31,436 bases of DNA. It comes from Alkalibaculum bacchi. Its GTDB lineage: Bacteria > Bacillota > Clostridia > Eubacteriales > Alkalibacteraceae. Shown piece after piece: positions 1 through 6,747 of the stretch (position 1 is its first letter; each line of letters begins with the position of its first letter). The stretch covers positions 1-31,436 of the forward strand of contig NZ_CALNCS010000051.1 in the NCBI RefSeq assembly GCF_937875145.1, read 5' to 3'. The notes below the pieces were generated by a model that saw only the letters and a program-made list of their open reading frames with translations, ran no database searches and was not told where the DNA came from. Position numbers and translations under genes: made by a program.

Positions 1-71
1 AATCAATCAGATTATTTAAGGCTTTCATTAGAGCATACTCTTCTTGAAAGCCTTAAATAATCTGATTGATT
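1..71. repeat. Perfect 27-bp inverted repeat at window edge
   Basis: Bases 1-27 and 45-71 are exact reverse complements. The spacer (28-44) contains a second small hairpin, AGAG/CTCT around CATA at 30-41. The structure is AT-rich and followed by TATTTT. It may be a bidirectional terminator of the preceding gene, or one end of a small mobile or palindromic element. The left arm starts at the first base of the window, so it may extend further. It lies 38 bp upstream of degV. Confidence 0.7.
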
Positions 72-109
72 ATTTTACAAATAAATACGGAGAAGAATAG
101 AGGTGTTAC

Positions 110-952
110 ATGGCTATTCAAATTGTCACAGATAGTGCTAGTGATATTAGTGTTGATGAAGAGAAAAAATATAATATAAAGGTTGTCCCCTTGACTGTCC
201 ATTTTGGATTAGAATCCTATAGAGATCGTCAAGAAATATCCCCTAGTCAATTTTATGAAAAGCTTGAATCTTTTGATGGCATTCCCCGCACGTCTCAGGT
301 AACTCCAGCGGAGTTTATAGATGTTTTTAAATCTATTGTTAATTCTGGAGATGAAATCATTGGTATTTTCATGTCCTCAAGTATGAGTGGAACGTATAAT
401 TCAGCAATGATGGCAAAAAATATTTTAGATAGCGATAAAATTAGCATTATTGATTCAAAAATGGTAACATTAGGAGAGGCTTTGATGGTTCACTATGCTG
501 CTAAGATGGCTACAGAAGGAAAGAGCAGAAAAGAAATTGTCAATAAAATACATGATATGATTCCTAAGAACGAGACGCTTATGATTGTAGATACATTAGA
601 GTACCTAAAAAAGGGTGGAAGATTATCATCAAGCCAAGCTTTCTTAGGTAGTATGTTAAACATAAAACCCATATTGACTTTTTCTAACGGAGAGCTTGTA
701 GCAAAAGATAAAGTAAGAGGGAAAAAAAAGGCATTAAATTGGGTACGAAATTACTTATCTAAAAATGAGGTAAGCCTCAAAGATAAGCCTGTATATATGC
801 TTCATACAGGAGCGACAGAGTACTTAGAAGATTTGAAAAAGATACTAGTAGAAGAATACGATGCAAATCATATCGTTGAATCCATCGTAGGTGCTGTAGT
901 TGGAACACATGCAGGACCGGGAGCTATTGCTATGTCTTATGTTGATGAATAG
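110..952 (+). CDS. DegV family fatty-acid-binding protein
   Basis: This 280-residue protein has the usual DegV length. It opens with the family signature MAIQIVTDSASDI and continues with TSQVTPAEF (about residues 65-73), SSSMSGTYNSA (about 89-99) and DTLEYLKKGGRLS (about 161-173), all typical of the two-lobed DegV fold. DegV proteins bind a long-chain fatty acid. In Firmicutes they can act as FakB, presenting exogenous fatty acids to the kinase FakA for entry into phospholipid synthesis. No fakA is present here, so the FakB role is an inference from the family. The ATG start has an AGAGGTG ribosome binding site a few bases upstream. It is probably cotranscribed with the AcoX-like gene 29 bp downstream. 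Confidence 0.93.
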   Translation: MAIQIVTDSASDISVDEEKKYNIKVVPLTVHFGLESYRDRQEISPSQFYEKLESFDGIPRTSQVTPAEFIDVFKSIVNSGDEIIGIFMSSSMSGTYNSAMMAKNILDSDKISIIDSKMVTLGEALMVHYAAKMATEGKSRKEIVNKIHDMIPKNETLMIVDTLEYLKKGGRLSSSQAFLGSMLNIKPILTFSNGELVAKDKVRGKKKALNWVRNYLSKNEVSLKDKPVYMLHTGATEYLEDLKKILVEEYDANHIVESIVGAVVGTHAGPGAIAMSYVDE

Positions 953-981
953 TACGAAAGTGAATATACGGAGATGATATT

Positions 982-1971
982 TTGAAGAGCATTGGTATAA
1001 TTGCGAATCCAAATTCAGGAAAAGACGTTCGAAGACTATACTCCTATGCTACTACAATCAGTAATCACGAAAAAGTCAACCTTATGGAGAGAATGATTCT
1101 AGGCGCTCAAGATTTAGGAGTAGAAAAAATATTTATAATGCCAGACAATAGCGAGATGGGATCCAATGCAAAATCGAGTTTGGAGCTAAATGGAGATTTA
1201 AAGGCAGATGTAGAGATACTAGACTTTAGAATAATGGGTACATATGAAGATACAATACAAGCGACAAAGGAGTTTATAAAACGAGGAGTCCATTGTATCA
1301 TTATACTAGGTGGGGATGGGACGAATAGATTAGTTGCAGCAGAAAATTCTAATATACCTATTATTCCCGTATCTACTGGAACCAATAATGTTTATCCACG
1401 ATTTTATGAAGGCACTACAGTAGGGATGGCCGCAGCAATTTTATGTGAATACGGTATGCAAGATGATTATATTATTCAAGATAAGATTATTGAAGTCTAC
1501 AAAAATGGAAAAATTATTGACTATGCCTTAATTGATGTAGCTATTACCAATCAAATATTTGTAGGAAATAGAGCAATAGAAAATATAAAGGATATCTCGG
1601 AACTAATTGTTTCTAGATCACATCCTGCTTCAATAGGATTTTCTTCTATTATTGGCGTTCAAGCACTCTCAACTTATTCGGATGATTTTGGATATCGCAC
1701 TCGACTACATTGTGGTCGCAAAAATGTATTAGCTCCTTTTACTGCTGGAAAAATGACTACTGTAGAATGTAAAACCCCTTCAAAGATGGAGTTAAATCAG
1801 ATGTATGTGTCTAAGCCTACTCAAAAGGGTACCATTGCCTTAGATGGTGAAAGAATTCTACCTTTTGAAAGCGGAGAGCTTCTTGGCTTTGTTATTCGAA
1901 GAAAGGGTCCTTTAAGGATTGATGTAGAAGCTGCTTTAGAATATGGATTGAAACGCAAATTCTTTGTATAA
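982..1971 (+). CDS. ATP-NAD kinase / AcoX-like protein
   Basis: This 329-residue protein belongs to the NAD-kinase-like superfamily. It starts IGIIANPNSGKDVRR, carries the nucleotide-binding signature LGGDGTNR at about residues 109-116, and has VSTGTNNVYP shortly after, as in AcoX proteins. AcoX is often encoded beside acetoin dehydrogenase genes, but its reaction is not settled. No acetoin genes are present here. The start is TTG, preceded by CGGAGATG. The gene follows degV by 29 bp on the same strand and looks like the second gene of a two-gene operon. The substrate cannot be read from the sequence: family membership is secure and NAD kinase activity is not. Confidence 0.85.
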   Translation: MKSIGIIANPNSGKDVRRLYSYATTISNHEKVNLMERMILGAQDLGVEKIFIMPDNSEMGSNAKSSLELNGDLKADVEILDFRIMGTYEDTIQATKEFIKRGVHCIIILGGDGTNRLVAAENSNIPIIPVSTGTNNVYPRFYEGTTVGMAAAILCEYGMQDDYIIQDKIIEVYKNGKIIDYALIDVAITNQIFVGNRAIENIKDISELIVSRSHPASIGFSSIIGVQALSTYSDDFGYRTRLHCGRKNVLAPFTAGKMTTVECKTPSKMELNQMYVSKPTQKGTIALDGERILPFESGELLGFVIRRKGPLRIDVEAALEYGLKRKFFV

Positions 1972-1983
1972 ACAAATTGAACA

Positions 1984-2012
1984 TTGACATATTATATGAG
2001 TACGTTTATAAT
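1984..2012 (+). promoter_or_regulatory. Sigma-A promoter of the thiT riboswitch transcript
   Basis: A perfect -35 TTGACA (1984-1989) and a perfect -10 TATAAT (2007-2012) are separated by 17 bp. The predicted transcription start is near 2019, about ten bases before the TPP aptamer. The promoter sits just after the AcoX-like gene, so thiT has its own transcript. Confidence 0.9.
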
Positions 2013-2028
2013 AAATGAAAATAAATGA

Positions 2029-2141
2029 TTTTTCGCTAGGGGAGCCTTTTGGCTGAGATTGACCCTTTGGACCTGATCCAGATAATGCTGGCGTAGGGAA
2101 GCGGTTTTTAGTCAATACCTCCAAGCGAAAAAATAGGAGGT
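2029..2141 (+). promoter_or_regulatory. TPP riboswitch (THI element) with RBS-sequestering platform
   Basis: The conserved TPP aptamer cores are present in order: GGGGAGCC (2039-2046), GGCTGAGA (2051-2058), ACCTGATC (2071-2078), then ATAATGCTGGCGTAGGGAA ending at 2100. P3 is minimal. P1 can form from TCGCT (2033-2037) with AGCGG (2100-2104). Downstream, ACCTCC (2117-2122) can pair with GGAGGT (2136-2141), hiding the thiT ribosome binding site; the following seven Ts could also give some termination. A competing 9-bp helix between 2029-2037 and 2124-2132 would open that hairpin. High TPP should therefore reduce thiT expression. The aptamer is certain by motif; the switching mechanism is inferred. 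Confidence 0.96.
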
Positions 2142-2147
2142 TTTTTT

Positions 2148-2771
2148 ATGTTACAGGGTTTTTTTGAGTCTATGGAAGGTCAAATTTTTGTAGTAGTGCT
2201 CATCGTACTTGTTTTTGCACTTATTTTTAAGCTAAGTAAAAAAGAGGATAATAACAATATAAAGGCTCTTACATATTCTGCGATTTCTGTAGCTGTAGCT
2301 TATGTACTCAACCAGATTACTTTATTTCGCATGCCACAAGGGGGTTCTATCACGCCTTTTTCAATGTTGTTTATTGTAATGATTGGATACTACTTTGGCG
2401 TGCGACAAGGAATACTAGCTGGAGTTGCATTTGGATTACTAGATCTTTTGATTAATCCCTATGTTATTCATCCAGTTCAAATGCTCATAGACTATCCCTT
2501 AGCGTTTGGATCTTTAGGCATGGGGGCAGTACTTGTAAAACGAGGTATTGTACCTACGTACCTATTAGGTGTCTTTGGAAGACTTGTGTGCAGTGTATTA
2601 TCAGGTGCCATCTTCTTTGCATCCTACGCACCAGAAGGGCAAGGTGCATTTATGTACTCTACCATCTACAATGGTTCCTATATGGGGGCAGAAGCCTTAT
2701 TAACGTGCATACTATTAGCTATACCTGCTGTGAGAAATGCAATTAATGAGGTTAAAAACAAGGTGAAATAA
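2148..2771 (+). CDS. thiT: ECF transporter thiamine-specific S component ThiT
   Basis: This 207-residue integral membrane protein has about six hydrophobic segments after a short basic stretch (KLSKKE), with the ThiT/YuaJ signature QGGSITPFSM near residues 64-73. ThiT binds thiamine in the membrane and works with the shared energising module (EcfA, EcfA', EcfT), which is not encoded here. The family assignment is strongly reinforced by the TPP riboswitch directly upstream. The ATG start follows AGGAGG by seven T residues, and that ribosome binding site is the one trapped by the riboswitch platform. The gene stands alone, so regulation is probably entirely through TPP. Confidence 0.94.
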   Translation: MLQGFFESMEGQIFVVVLIVLVFALIFKLSKKEDNNNIKALTYSAISVAVAYVLNQITLFRMPQGGSITPFSMLFIVMIGYYFGVRQGILAGVAFGLLDLLINPYVIHPVQMLIDYPLAFGSLGMGAVLVKRGIVPTYLLGVFGRLVCSVLSGAIFFASYAPEGQGAFMYSTIYNGSYMGAEALLTCILLAIPAVRNAINEVKNKVK

Positions 2772-2775
2772 CAAA

Positions 2776-2882
2776 GGTTGGTTCGTTGGACGGGAAAATC
2801 TTTACGGACCTCTAGGCGAGTAAAGATTTTCCTTACCACTTGTTTTTATATAGAACTTACAATGTACAATGTACAATGTATA
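2776..2882. repeat. Palindromic intergenic element, copy A, with tandem tail
   Basis: A hairpin is formed by GGAAAATCTTTAC (2793-2805) and GTAAAGATTTTCC (2820-2832). Bases 2776-2805 match the reverse complement of 23938-23967 at 26 of 30 positions, so this is one copy of a dispersed repeat. It is followed by TAGAACTTAC (2851-2860) and a short tandem run of ACAATGT units ending near 2880. It lies between the converging ends of thiT and the ACT gene and may double as a terminator, although there is no strong T-run. Confidence 0.7.
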
Positions 2883-2886
2883 ACTA

Positions 2887-3312
2887 TCATGTGAATGCTT
2901 CCGGTTCTATTAGTATGGCGCAGCTACTTTTTCTTAGTACCTCTATGGCTTTTTGGTTGTCAGATACTTTTAAGATGACTACTGCTTTGTGCTCGTGGAC
3001 AGGTAAACAACAGTAGGAGTATTCGATATCGATATTGGCCAATGAGAGTTCTTTGATGATACGGAGCATAGATCCTGGTGTATCATTTACTTCAATGGCT
3101 AAAACTTTTGTTTTGTTTACTATAAAATGAGCTTCTTTTAGTTTTTCTGCTGCTTGTTCTGGTTTGTCAGGAATCAATCTCAAAATGCCATAATCTGTAG
3201 TCTCTGCAATGGTCAAAGAGCGGAGATTAATATCATTTTTATGAAGAATTTCTAAAGCTTCTGAGAGACGACCTTTCTTATTTTCTAAAAATACAGAAAT
3301 TTGTTTAATCAT
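2887..3312 (-). CDS. ACT domain-containing protein (tandem ACT)
   Basis: This 141-residue protein consists of two ACT-like modules. The first starts MIKQISVFLENKKGRL and the second begins at about residue 70 with VLAIEVNDTPGSMLRIIKEL. ACT domains bind amino acids and regulate metabolic enzymes. Genes of this type are frequently paired with phenylacetate-CoA ligase in anaerobes. The ATG at 3312 is chosen because AGGGGAGTG lies just upstream and leaves a 4-bp gap from paaK; a longer in-frame start at 3345 would overlap paaK. With paaK it forms a two-gene operon behind a predicted Phe T-box, so phenylalanine is a reasonable candidate ligand, by inference only. Confidence 0.88.
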   Translation of the reverse strand: MIKQISVFLENKKGRLSEALEILHKNDINLRSLTIAETTDYGILRLIPDKPEQAAEKLKEAHFIVNKTKVLAIEVNDTPGSMLRIIKELSLANIDIEYSYCCLPVHEHKAVVILKVSDNQKAIEVLRKSSCAILIEPEAFT

Positions 3313-3316
3313 TTTA

Positions 3317-4624
3317 TCACTCCCCTTGTAGATTTCGTTTGTCAATTACACGTTTTGCTTTGCCTTCACTTCTTGGTATGCTCTTTGGTTCTACTAATCT
3401 AATTTTAGCACTTATCTGCAAAACAGAGTGGATTTTTTGTTTTATCTTGCGTTCTAATTCTTCTAAATTGCTGATTCGATCCGAGAACAATTCCTCAGAA
3501 AGTTCAATTTGTATCTCTAGATTATCTAAGGTACCTTCTCTAGTGACGATAAGCAAATAATGTGGTTCTACATTACCAAATTCCATTAAAACACTTTCGA
3601 TTTGAGATGGGAATACATTTACCCCTCGAATGATCAGCATATCATCACTTCTTCCGGATACTCTTTCCATTCGGACATGAGTTCTGCCGCATTCACATAC
3701 TTCTTTATGTAAAACAGAGAGGTCTCTCGTCCTATAGCGCAGTACAGGGATGCCTTCCTTTGTCAACGTAGTAAATACAAGCTCTCCAGGTGTACCATAT
3801 GGCAATGGCTCTAAAGTGTTTGGATCAATAATTTCTGGAAGAAAGTGATCTTCCCAAATATGCATGCCGTTTTTACATTGGCATTCGATGGCTACTCCAG
3901 GTCCCATGATTTCTGATAATCCGTAAATATCATGAGCAGAAATATGAAGTCTTTCTTCAATCTTTTTTCTCATGTTTTCAGACCAAGGCTCTGCGCCAAA
4001 TATGCCTGATTTTAGTTTAATCTCCCCAGGATCAATGCCATATTGTTCGATAGCTTCTGCTAAGTAGATGGCGTAAGAAGGAGTACAGGCTAGCAAAGTG
4101 CTATGAAAATCTTTCATAAGCATAATTTGTCTTTCCGTATTACCGCCAGACATAGGTATAACAGATGCACCAAGCTTTTCTGCACCATAATGAATCCCAA
4201 GTCCACCTGTGAATAAGCCATACCCGTAAGAGACCTGCACTACTGAATTGGAGACAGCGCCTGCAGCTACAAAAGCACGTGCACATAGTTCAGCCCAATT
4301 ACTTATATCCTCTCTAGTATATCCTACAACAGTAGGTTTGCCAGTAGTACCAGATGAAGCGTGAATTCGAACGATTTCCGATAATGGAGCGGCAAAGAGT
4401 CCATAGGGGTAACTGTCTCTTAAATCTTGCTTTGTAGTAAAGGGTAATTTAGACAAGTCGCTAATCTCTGTAATATCCTCAGGGGCAAGACCTACACTTT
4501 GAAATTGGCTACGATAAAAAGGTACATTATGATAAATTCTTCGTAACATTTTTTGTAGTCTTTCATTTTGAATATAAATCAATTCATCACGAGACATGGT
4601 TTCAATTCTTTCATTCCAATACAT
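3317..4624 (-). CDS. paaK: Phenylacetate-CoA ligase (PaaK-type)
   Basis: This 435-residue adenylate-forming enzyme matches the PaaK length. The ATP-binding signature HASSGTTGKPTVVGY is at about residues 88-102. Further family motifs are YGLSEIMGPGV, the RTRDLS motif preceding a zinc-site-like CECGRTH, and GRSDDMLIIRGVNVFPSQIE. It activates an arylacetate (phenylacetate, or indole- or hydroxyphenyl-acetate) to its CoA thioester using ATP. A TTG start at 4639 is possible, but ATG 4624 is preferred because GGAG lies nine bases upstream. It is followed by the ACT gene after 4 bp. The leader contains a T-box with a predicted UUC specifier, so the operon should be induced when tRNA-Phe is uncharged. 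That suggests phenylalanine formation from phenylacetate (with a 2-oxoacid:ferredoxin oxidoreductase elsewhere) more than aromatic catabolism. Confidence 0.92.
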   Translation of the reverse strand: MYWNERIETMSRDELIYIQNERLQKMLRRIYHNVPFYRSQFQSVGLAPEDITEISDLSKLPFTTKQDLRDSYPYGLFAAPLSEIVRIHASSGTTGKPTVVGYTREDISNWAELCARAFVAAGAVSNSVVQVSYGYGLFTGGLGIHYGAEKLGASVIPMSGGNTERQIMLMKDFHSTLLACTPSYAIYLAEAIEQYGIDPGEIKLKSGIFGAEPWSENMRKKIEERLHISAHDIYGLSEIMGPGVAIECQCKNGMHIWEDHFLPEIIDPNTLEPLPYGTPGELVFTTLTKEGIPVLRYRTRDLSVLHKEVCECGRTHVRMERVSGRSDDMLIIRGVNVFPSQIESVLMEFGNVEPHYLLIVTREGTLDNLEIQIELSEELFSDRISNLEELERKIKQKIHSVLQISAKIRLVEPKSIPRSEGKAKRVIDKRNLQGE

Positions 4625-4656
4625 CTTGATCAACTCCAATTTTTATTTAAGGTGGT

Positions 4657-4818
4657 CTATAGTAGGTCGTGGGTTTCTAGCTCCTTACAGCCGTTACAAA
4701 CCTCGTCAACCCATACCACTCGACTTTCGGGCAAGACAAATCGGGTATTACTCCTAGGTGGTAAGGTAGTAAGCGAAAGCAGAGCTCGCCTATAGCGAGT
4801 ACGTGAAAGATACTTCAT
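4657..4818 (-). CDS. Possible 53-residue small ORF in the paaK leader
   Basis: An uninterrupted 53-codon frame begins MKYLSRTRYRRALLSL and ends CNGCKELETHDLL. AGGAG lies six bases before its ATG. The N-terminus is strongly basic and the C-terminal part has a CxxC pair and acidic residues. I do not recognise the product. By my count the ORF is about 47-48% GC, visibly richer than its neighbours, and its first codons lie inside the large imperfect hairpin at 4806-4871. It may be a real peptide, a passenger of a mobile repeat, or a chance frame in a structured RNA. It sits between the T-box terminator and paaK, so read-through transcripts would include it. Confidence 0.3.
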   Translation of the reverse strand: MKYLSRTRYRRALLSLTTLPPRSNTRFVLPESRVVWVDEVCNGCKELETHDLL

Positions 4819-4871
4819 CGTGAGCTCCTGTTTTTGTTACCATGGAGGAGCGCACGTGACGAAGGATCTTT
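4806..4871. repeat. Large imperfect palindrome in GC-richer block
   Basis: The arms at 4806-4829 and 4846-4871 pair imperfectly: AAAGATACTTC against GAAGGATCTTT with one mismatch, then TGAGCTCCT against AGGAGCGCA with small bulges. A second small hairpin, CTCGC/GCGAG, lies at about 4784-4798. The whole stretch 4650-4920 is GC-richer than the surroundings and contains no recognised gene apart from the small ORF at 4657-4818. It resembles a clostridial REP-like or miniature insertion and separates the T-box from paaK. Confidence 0.6.
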
Positions 4872-4953
4872 GACCCTACAGGAATGCTAAAATACGGATT
4901 GCTGGTGACTGGATGTAGGTAGCTTAAAATTTAAGTAACAACTGTTTTTACAC

Positions 4954-5211
4954 AAAAAAACTCGCCCTTAATTAAAGGACGAGAAAATACCCGCGGTACC
5001 ACCTTGATTGATTGCTCCACTTTGAACAAATGGAAAACTCCATTTGCTTATTTGATAACGTTTTGTTATAAACGGTCATACCTACTTTTAGTTCAGCAGA
5101 CAACTCCGGAATGAACTTCTTCTATGTAAAAATGTTAGTTTTCAGCAGCCACTAACTCTCTTTAATTTCTATCATAGAGTACTCTTTCCTTCACAGTCGA
5201 TTAAATTATTA
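4954..5211 (-). promoter_or_regulatory. T-box leader, predicted tRNA-Phe (UUC specifier)
   Basis: On the minus strand the T-box core GGTGGTACCGCGG (5003-4991) is followed by a terminator hairpin (4961-4983) and a seven-U run (4960-4954). Stem I is present: AGTA at the 5' side of the specifier loop, an apical segment near 5160-5130, and GAAG-TTC-A on the 3' side with TTC at 5115-5113. CTATG and CATAG close the helix above the loop. TTC follows the GAA motif and precedes the conserved purine, as in known T-boxes, giving a Phe codon. The UGGU of the T-box would pair with ACCA, matching the A discriminator of tRNA-Phe. Uncharged tRNA-Phe should stabilise the antiterminator and switch on paaK-ACT. 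T-box identity is certain; the specifier is read by eye. Confidence 0.93.
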
Positions 5212-5217
5212 AACCTA

Positions 5218-5246
5218 ATAATATAATATGAAAATGAGTAAGTCAA
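5218..5246 (-). promoter_or_regulatory. Sigma-A promoter of the T-box / paaK transcript
   Basis: On the minus strand, -35 TTGACT (5246-5241) and -10 TATTAT (5223-5218) are separated by 17 bp. The predicted start is near 5211, immediately before the T-box stem I. The promoter begins eight bases after the stop codon of the LiaF-like gene. Confidence 0.75.
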
Positions 5247-5253
5247 GGAGGTT

Positions 5254-6159
5254 TTAAAATTTATTTATTTTAAATTCCCCTAAGCCCATATCTACATTAA
5301 TGTGGTATTTAGAATCAGCGTTGTCATAGTTTTCTGTAATGTACTTATTATCAGATTGCTTTATAAAGTCTAGTTCAGATATGTTAGTAGAGTTTAATGC
5401 GCCATCAAATTCTAATAGAATTCCAGCTTCTTTAGGAATATTCAGTTCAATTCTAGAAACCCCTGAGTCAATGTCTATAGTGCCATCTGTAGATTTATCA
5501 CTTAGATAGATTTCCATATTGCCTGCTCCTAAATCAATATCTAGATCTTTTAATTTTATATTCTTTAAATCTACTATTCCATTTACAGCTCCTGAATCAA
5601 TATCAAGGCTCCAAGGGAGCTCCTCATTGAGAGCTAAATCAAGACTATAATCAAATTTAGAATCAGAGAAAAACTTTTGAGTAAAATTTTCATGTGAAAT
5701 ATGTAGACGCTGTAGATTGTTTTCTACAGCATCCTCAATTTCTAATTCAGCTAAATTAGAGTTAATAGTCGCAAAATCTGGCGTTCCGGACCTTATATTA
5801 AATTCCATAGCTCCTAAATCCAAGTCTAATTTACCAGCAGAAATGTCGCTCTTTGCCGATATTGTGTAAGATTCCATCTCACCTACTTCATAAGAATGAG
5901 GTACAGGAGCTTTTTCTTGAAGATAATAGCCGTAAACGAGAAGTATAATAAAAAATAAAAACCATAGTAAAGAATGAATCAGTTTGTTTTTTACTATAAT
6001 CGTTAGGCCGACAATTACTAGTATTAAAGGCCATAATCTACTGAAGGCGGTGAATAAGTACTTAAATTCATATTGAATGACATTTAGATTGTTTAAGAGC
6101 CAAAAAGCCCCTAATAACATAAATATTAATCCAACGATAATATTATTTTTATTCTTCAT
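5254..6159 (-). CDS. LiaF-like membrane protein with adhesin-like C-terminus
   Basis: This 301-residue protein has three or four hydrophobic segments in the first 85 residues (starting NNIIVGLIFMLLGAFWLL), resembling the LiaI/LiaF-type DUF5668 membrane module. It then has an extracytoplasmic beta-rich region of repeating SGxxDxxLGAMEF / DIDLGAGNMEIYL / DIDSGVSRIEL units, as in the 'toast-rack' and LiaF C-terminal domains. Such proteins sense or modulate cell-envelope stress. The ATG start lies inside the 3' end of the upstream PspC gene (11-bp overlap), with GGGAGGGAG as the ribosome binding site, so the two are translationally coupled. No LiaRS-type two-component system is in the window. Confidence 0.8.
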   Translation of the reverse strand: MKNKNNIIVGLIFMLLGAFWLLNNLNVIQYEFKYLFTAFSRLWPLILVIVGLTIIVKNKLIHSLLWFLFFIILLVYGYYLQEKAPVPHSYEVGEMESYTISAKSDISAGKLDLDLGAMEFNIRSGTPDFATINSNLAELEIEDAVENNLQRLHISHENFTQKFFSDSKFDYSLDLALNEELPWSLDIDSGAVNGIVDLKNIKLKDLDIDLGAGNMEIYLSDKSTDGTIDIDSGVSRIELNIPKEAGILLEFDGALNSTNISELDFIKQSDNKYITENYDNADSKYHINVDMGLGEFKINKF

Positions 6160-6556
6160 GGTTTCTACTCCCTCCCTTTACGATAATAAATAGTCCCAAT
6201 ACAATGAGTATAACTGGCCAGATATACTTAGAATCTAAAAATGGTGTAAACTGCCTTAACAGAAATAGCGCACCACTAATAATGAGAATGATTCCAATCA
6301 GTTTGCTATTGTCAGCATTAAGTATATTTTCTGACTTGTTATCACCTTCCGCTTTTTCATAACCTTCAGCATAATTTTCAGATGGAAGTATAATGGTAGC
6401 AATAATATAAAGTAAGATGCCAGTTCCATAAGCAAAGGCTGCTATTGCCCAAATGATGCGTATAATAGATGAATCTACTCTAAAATATTCACCAAGGCCT
6501 CCACATACACCAGAGATTATTTTGTCTTTTGTTGACTTGTGCAATCGAGTATCCAA
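6149..6556 (-). CDS. PspC domain-containing membrane protein
   Basis: This 135-residue protein begins with a PspC domain: the signature KDKIISGVCGGLGEYFRVD at about residues 10-28, then the first membrane segment, ending LLYIIATIILP. A charged linker follows, then a second pair of hydrophobic segments (LIGIILIISGALFLL and WPVILIVLGLFIIV) of DUF5668 type. PspC proteins act at the membrane in phage-shock or envelope-stress responses. The start is TTG, with GGAGGG about eight bases upstream. It is the first gene of the pair with the LiaF-like protein; the spacer up to 6747 shared with the divergent DUF815 gene presumably holds both promoters. Confidence 0.88.
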   Translation of the reverse strand: MDTRLHKSTKDKIISGVCGGLGEYFRVDSSIIRIIWAIAAFAYGTGILLYIIATIILPSENYAEGYEKAEGDNKSENILNADNSKLIGIILIISGALFLLRQFTPFLDSKYIWPVILIVLGLFIIVKGGSRNHEE

Positions 6557-6747
6557 TTCGATCCCTCCTTTTTATTCACTTATTACTATACCCACTAATA
6601 ATCATTTAAAAAATGAGAAAGTATAAAAGGAATGTGGTAATATAATAATATGTTAAAAATACTGTAACTTTCCTTCTGAGATAAAAATGATTTACCTTCT
6701 CAGAGGATTTGTTTATATTTAGTATACCACGGAGAGGAGATCTTTCA

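Noticed and set aside
1107..1385. Minus-strand open frame inside the AcoX-like gene
   Set aside because: It lies wholly antisense to a well-supported gene, lacks a ribosome binding site and has no family resemblance.
3313..3345. N-terminal extension of the ACT protein (start at 3345)
   Set aside because: It would overlap paaK, and the internal ATG at 3312 has a strong ribosome binding site and matches where ACT domains begin.
4568..4795. Plus-strand frame across the paaK start and the GC-richer block
   Set aside because: Half is antisense to paaK and no ribosome binding site or family motif is seen.
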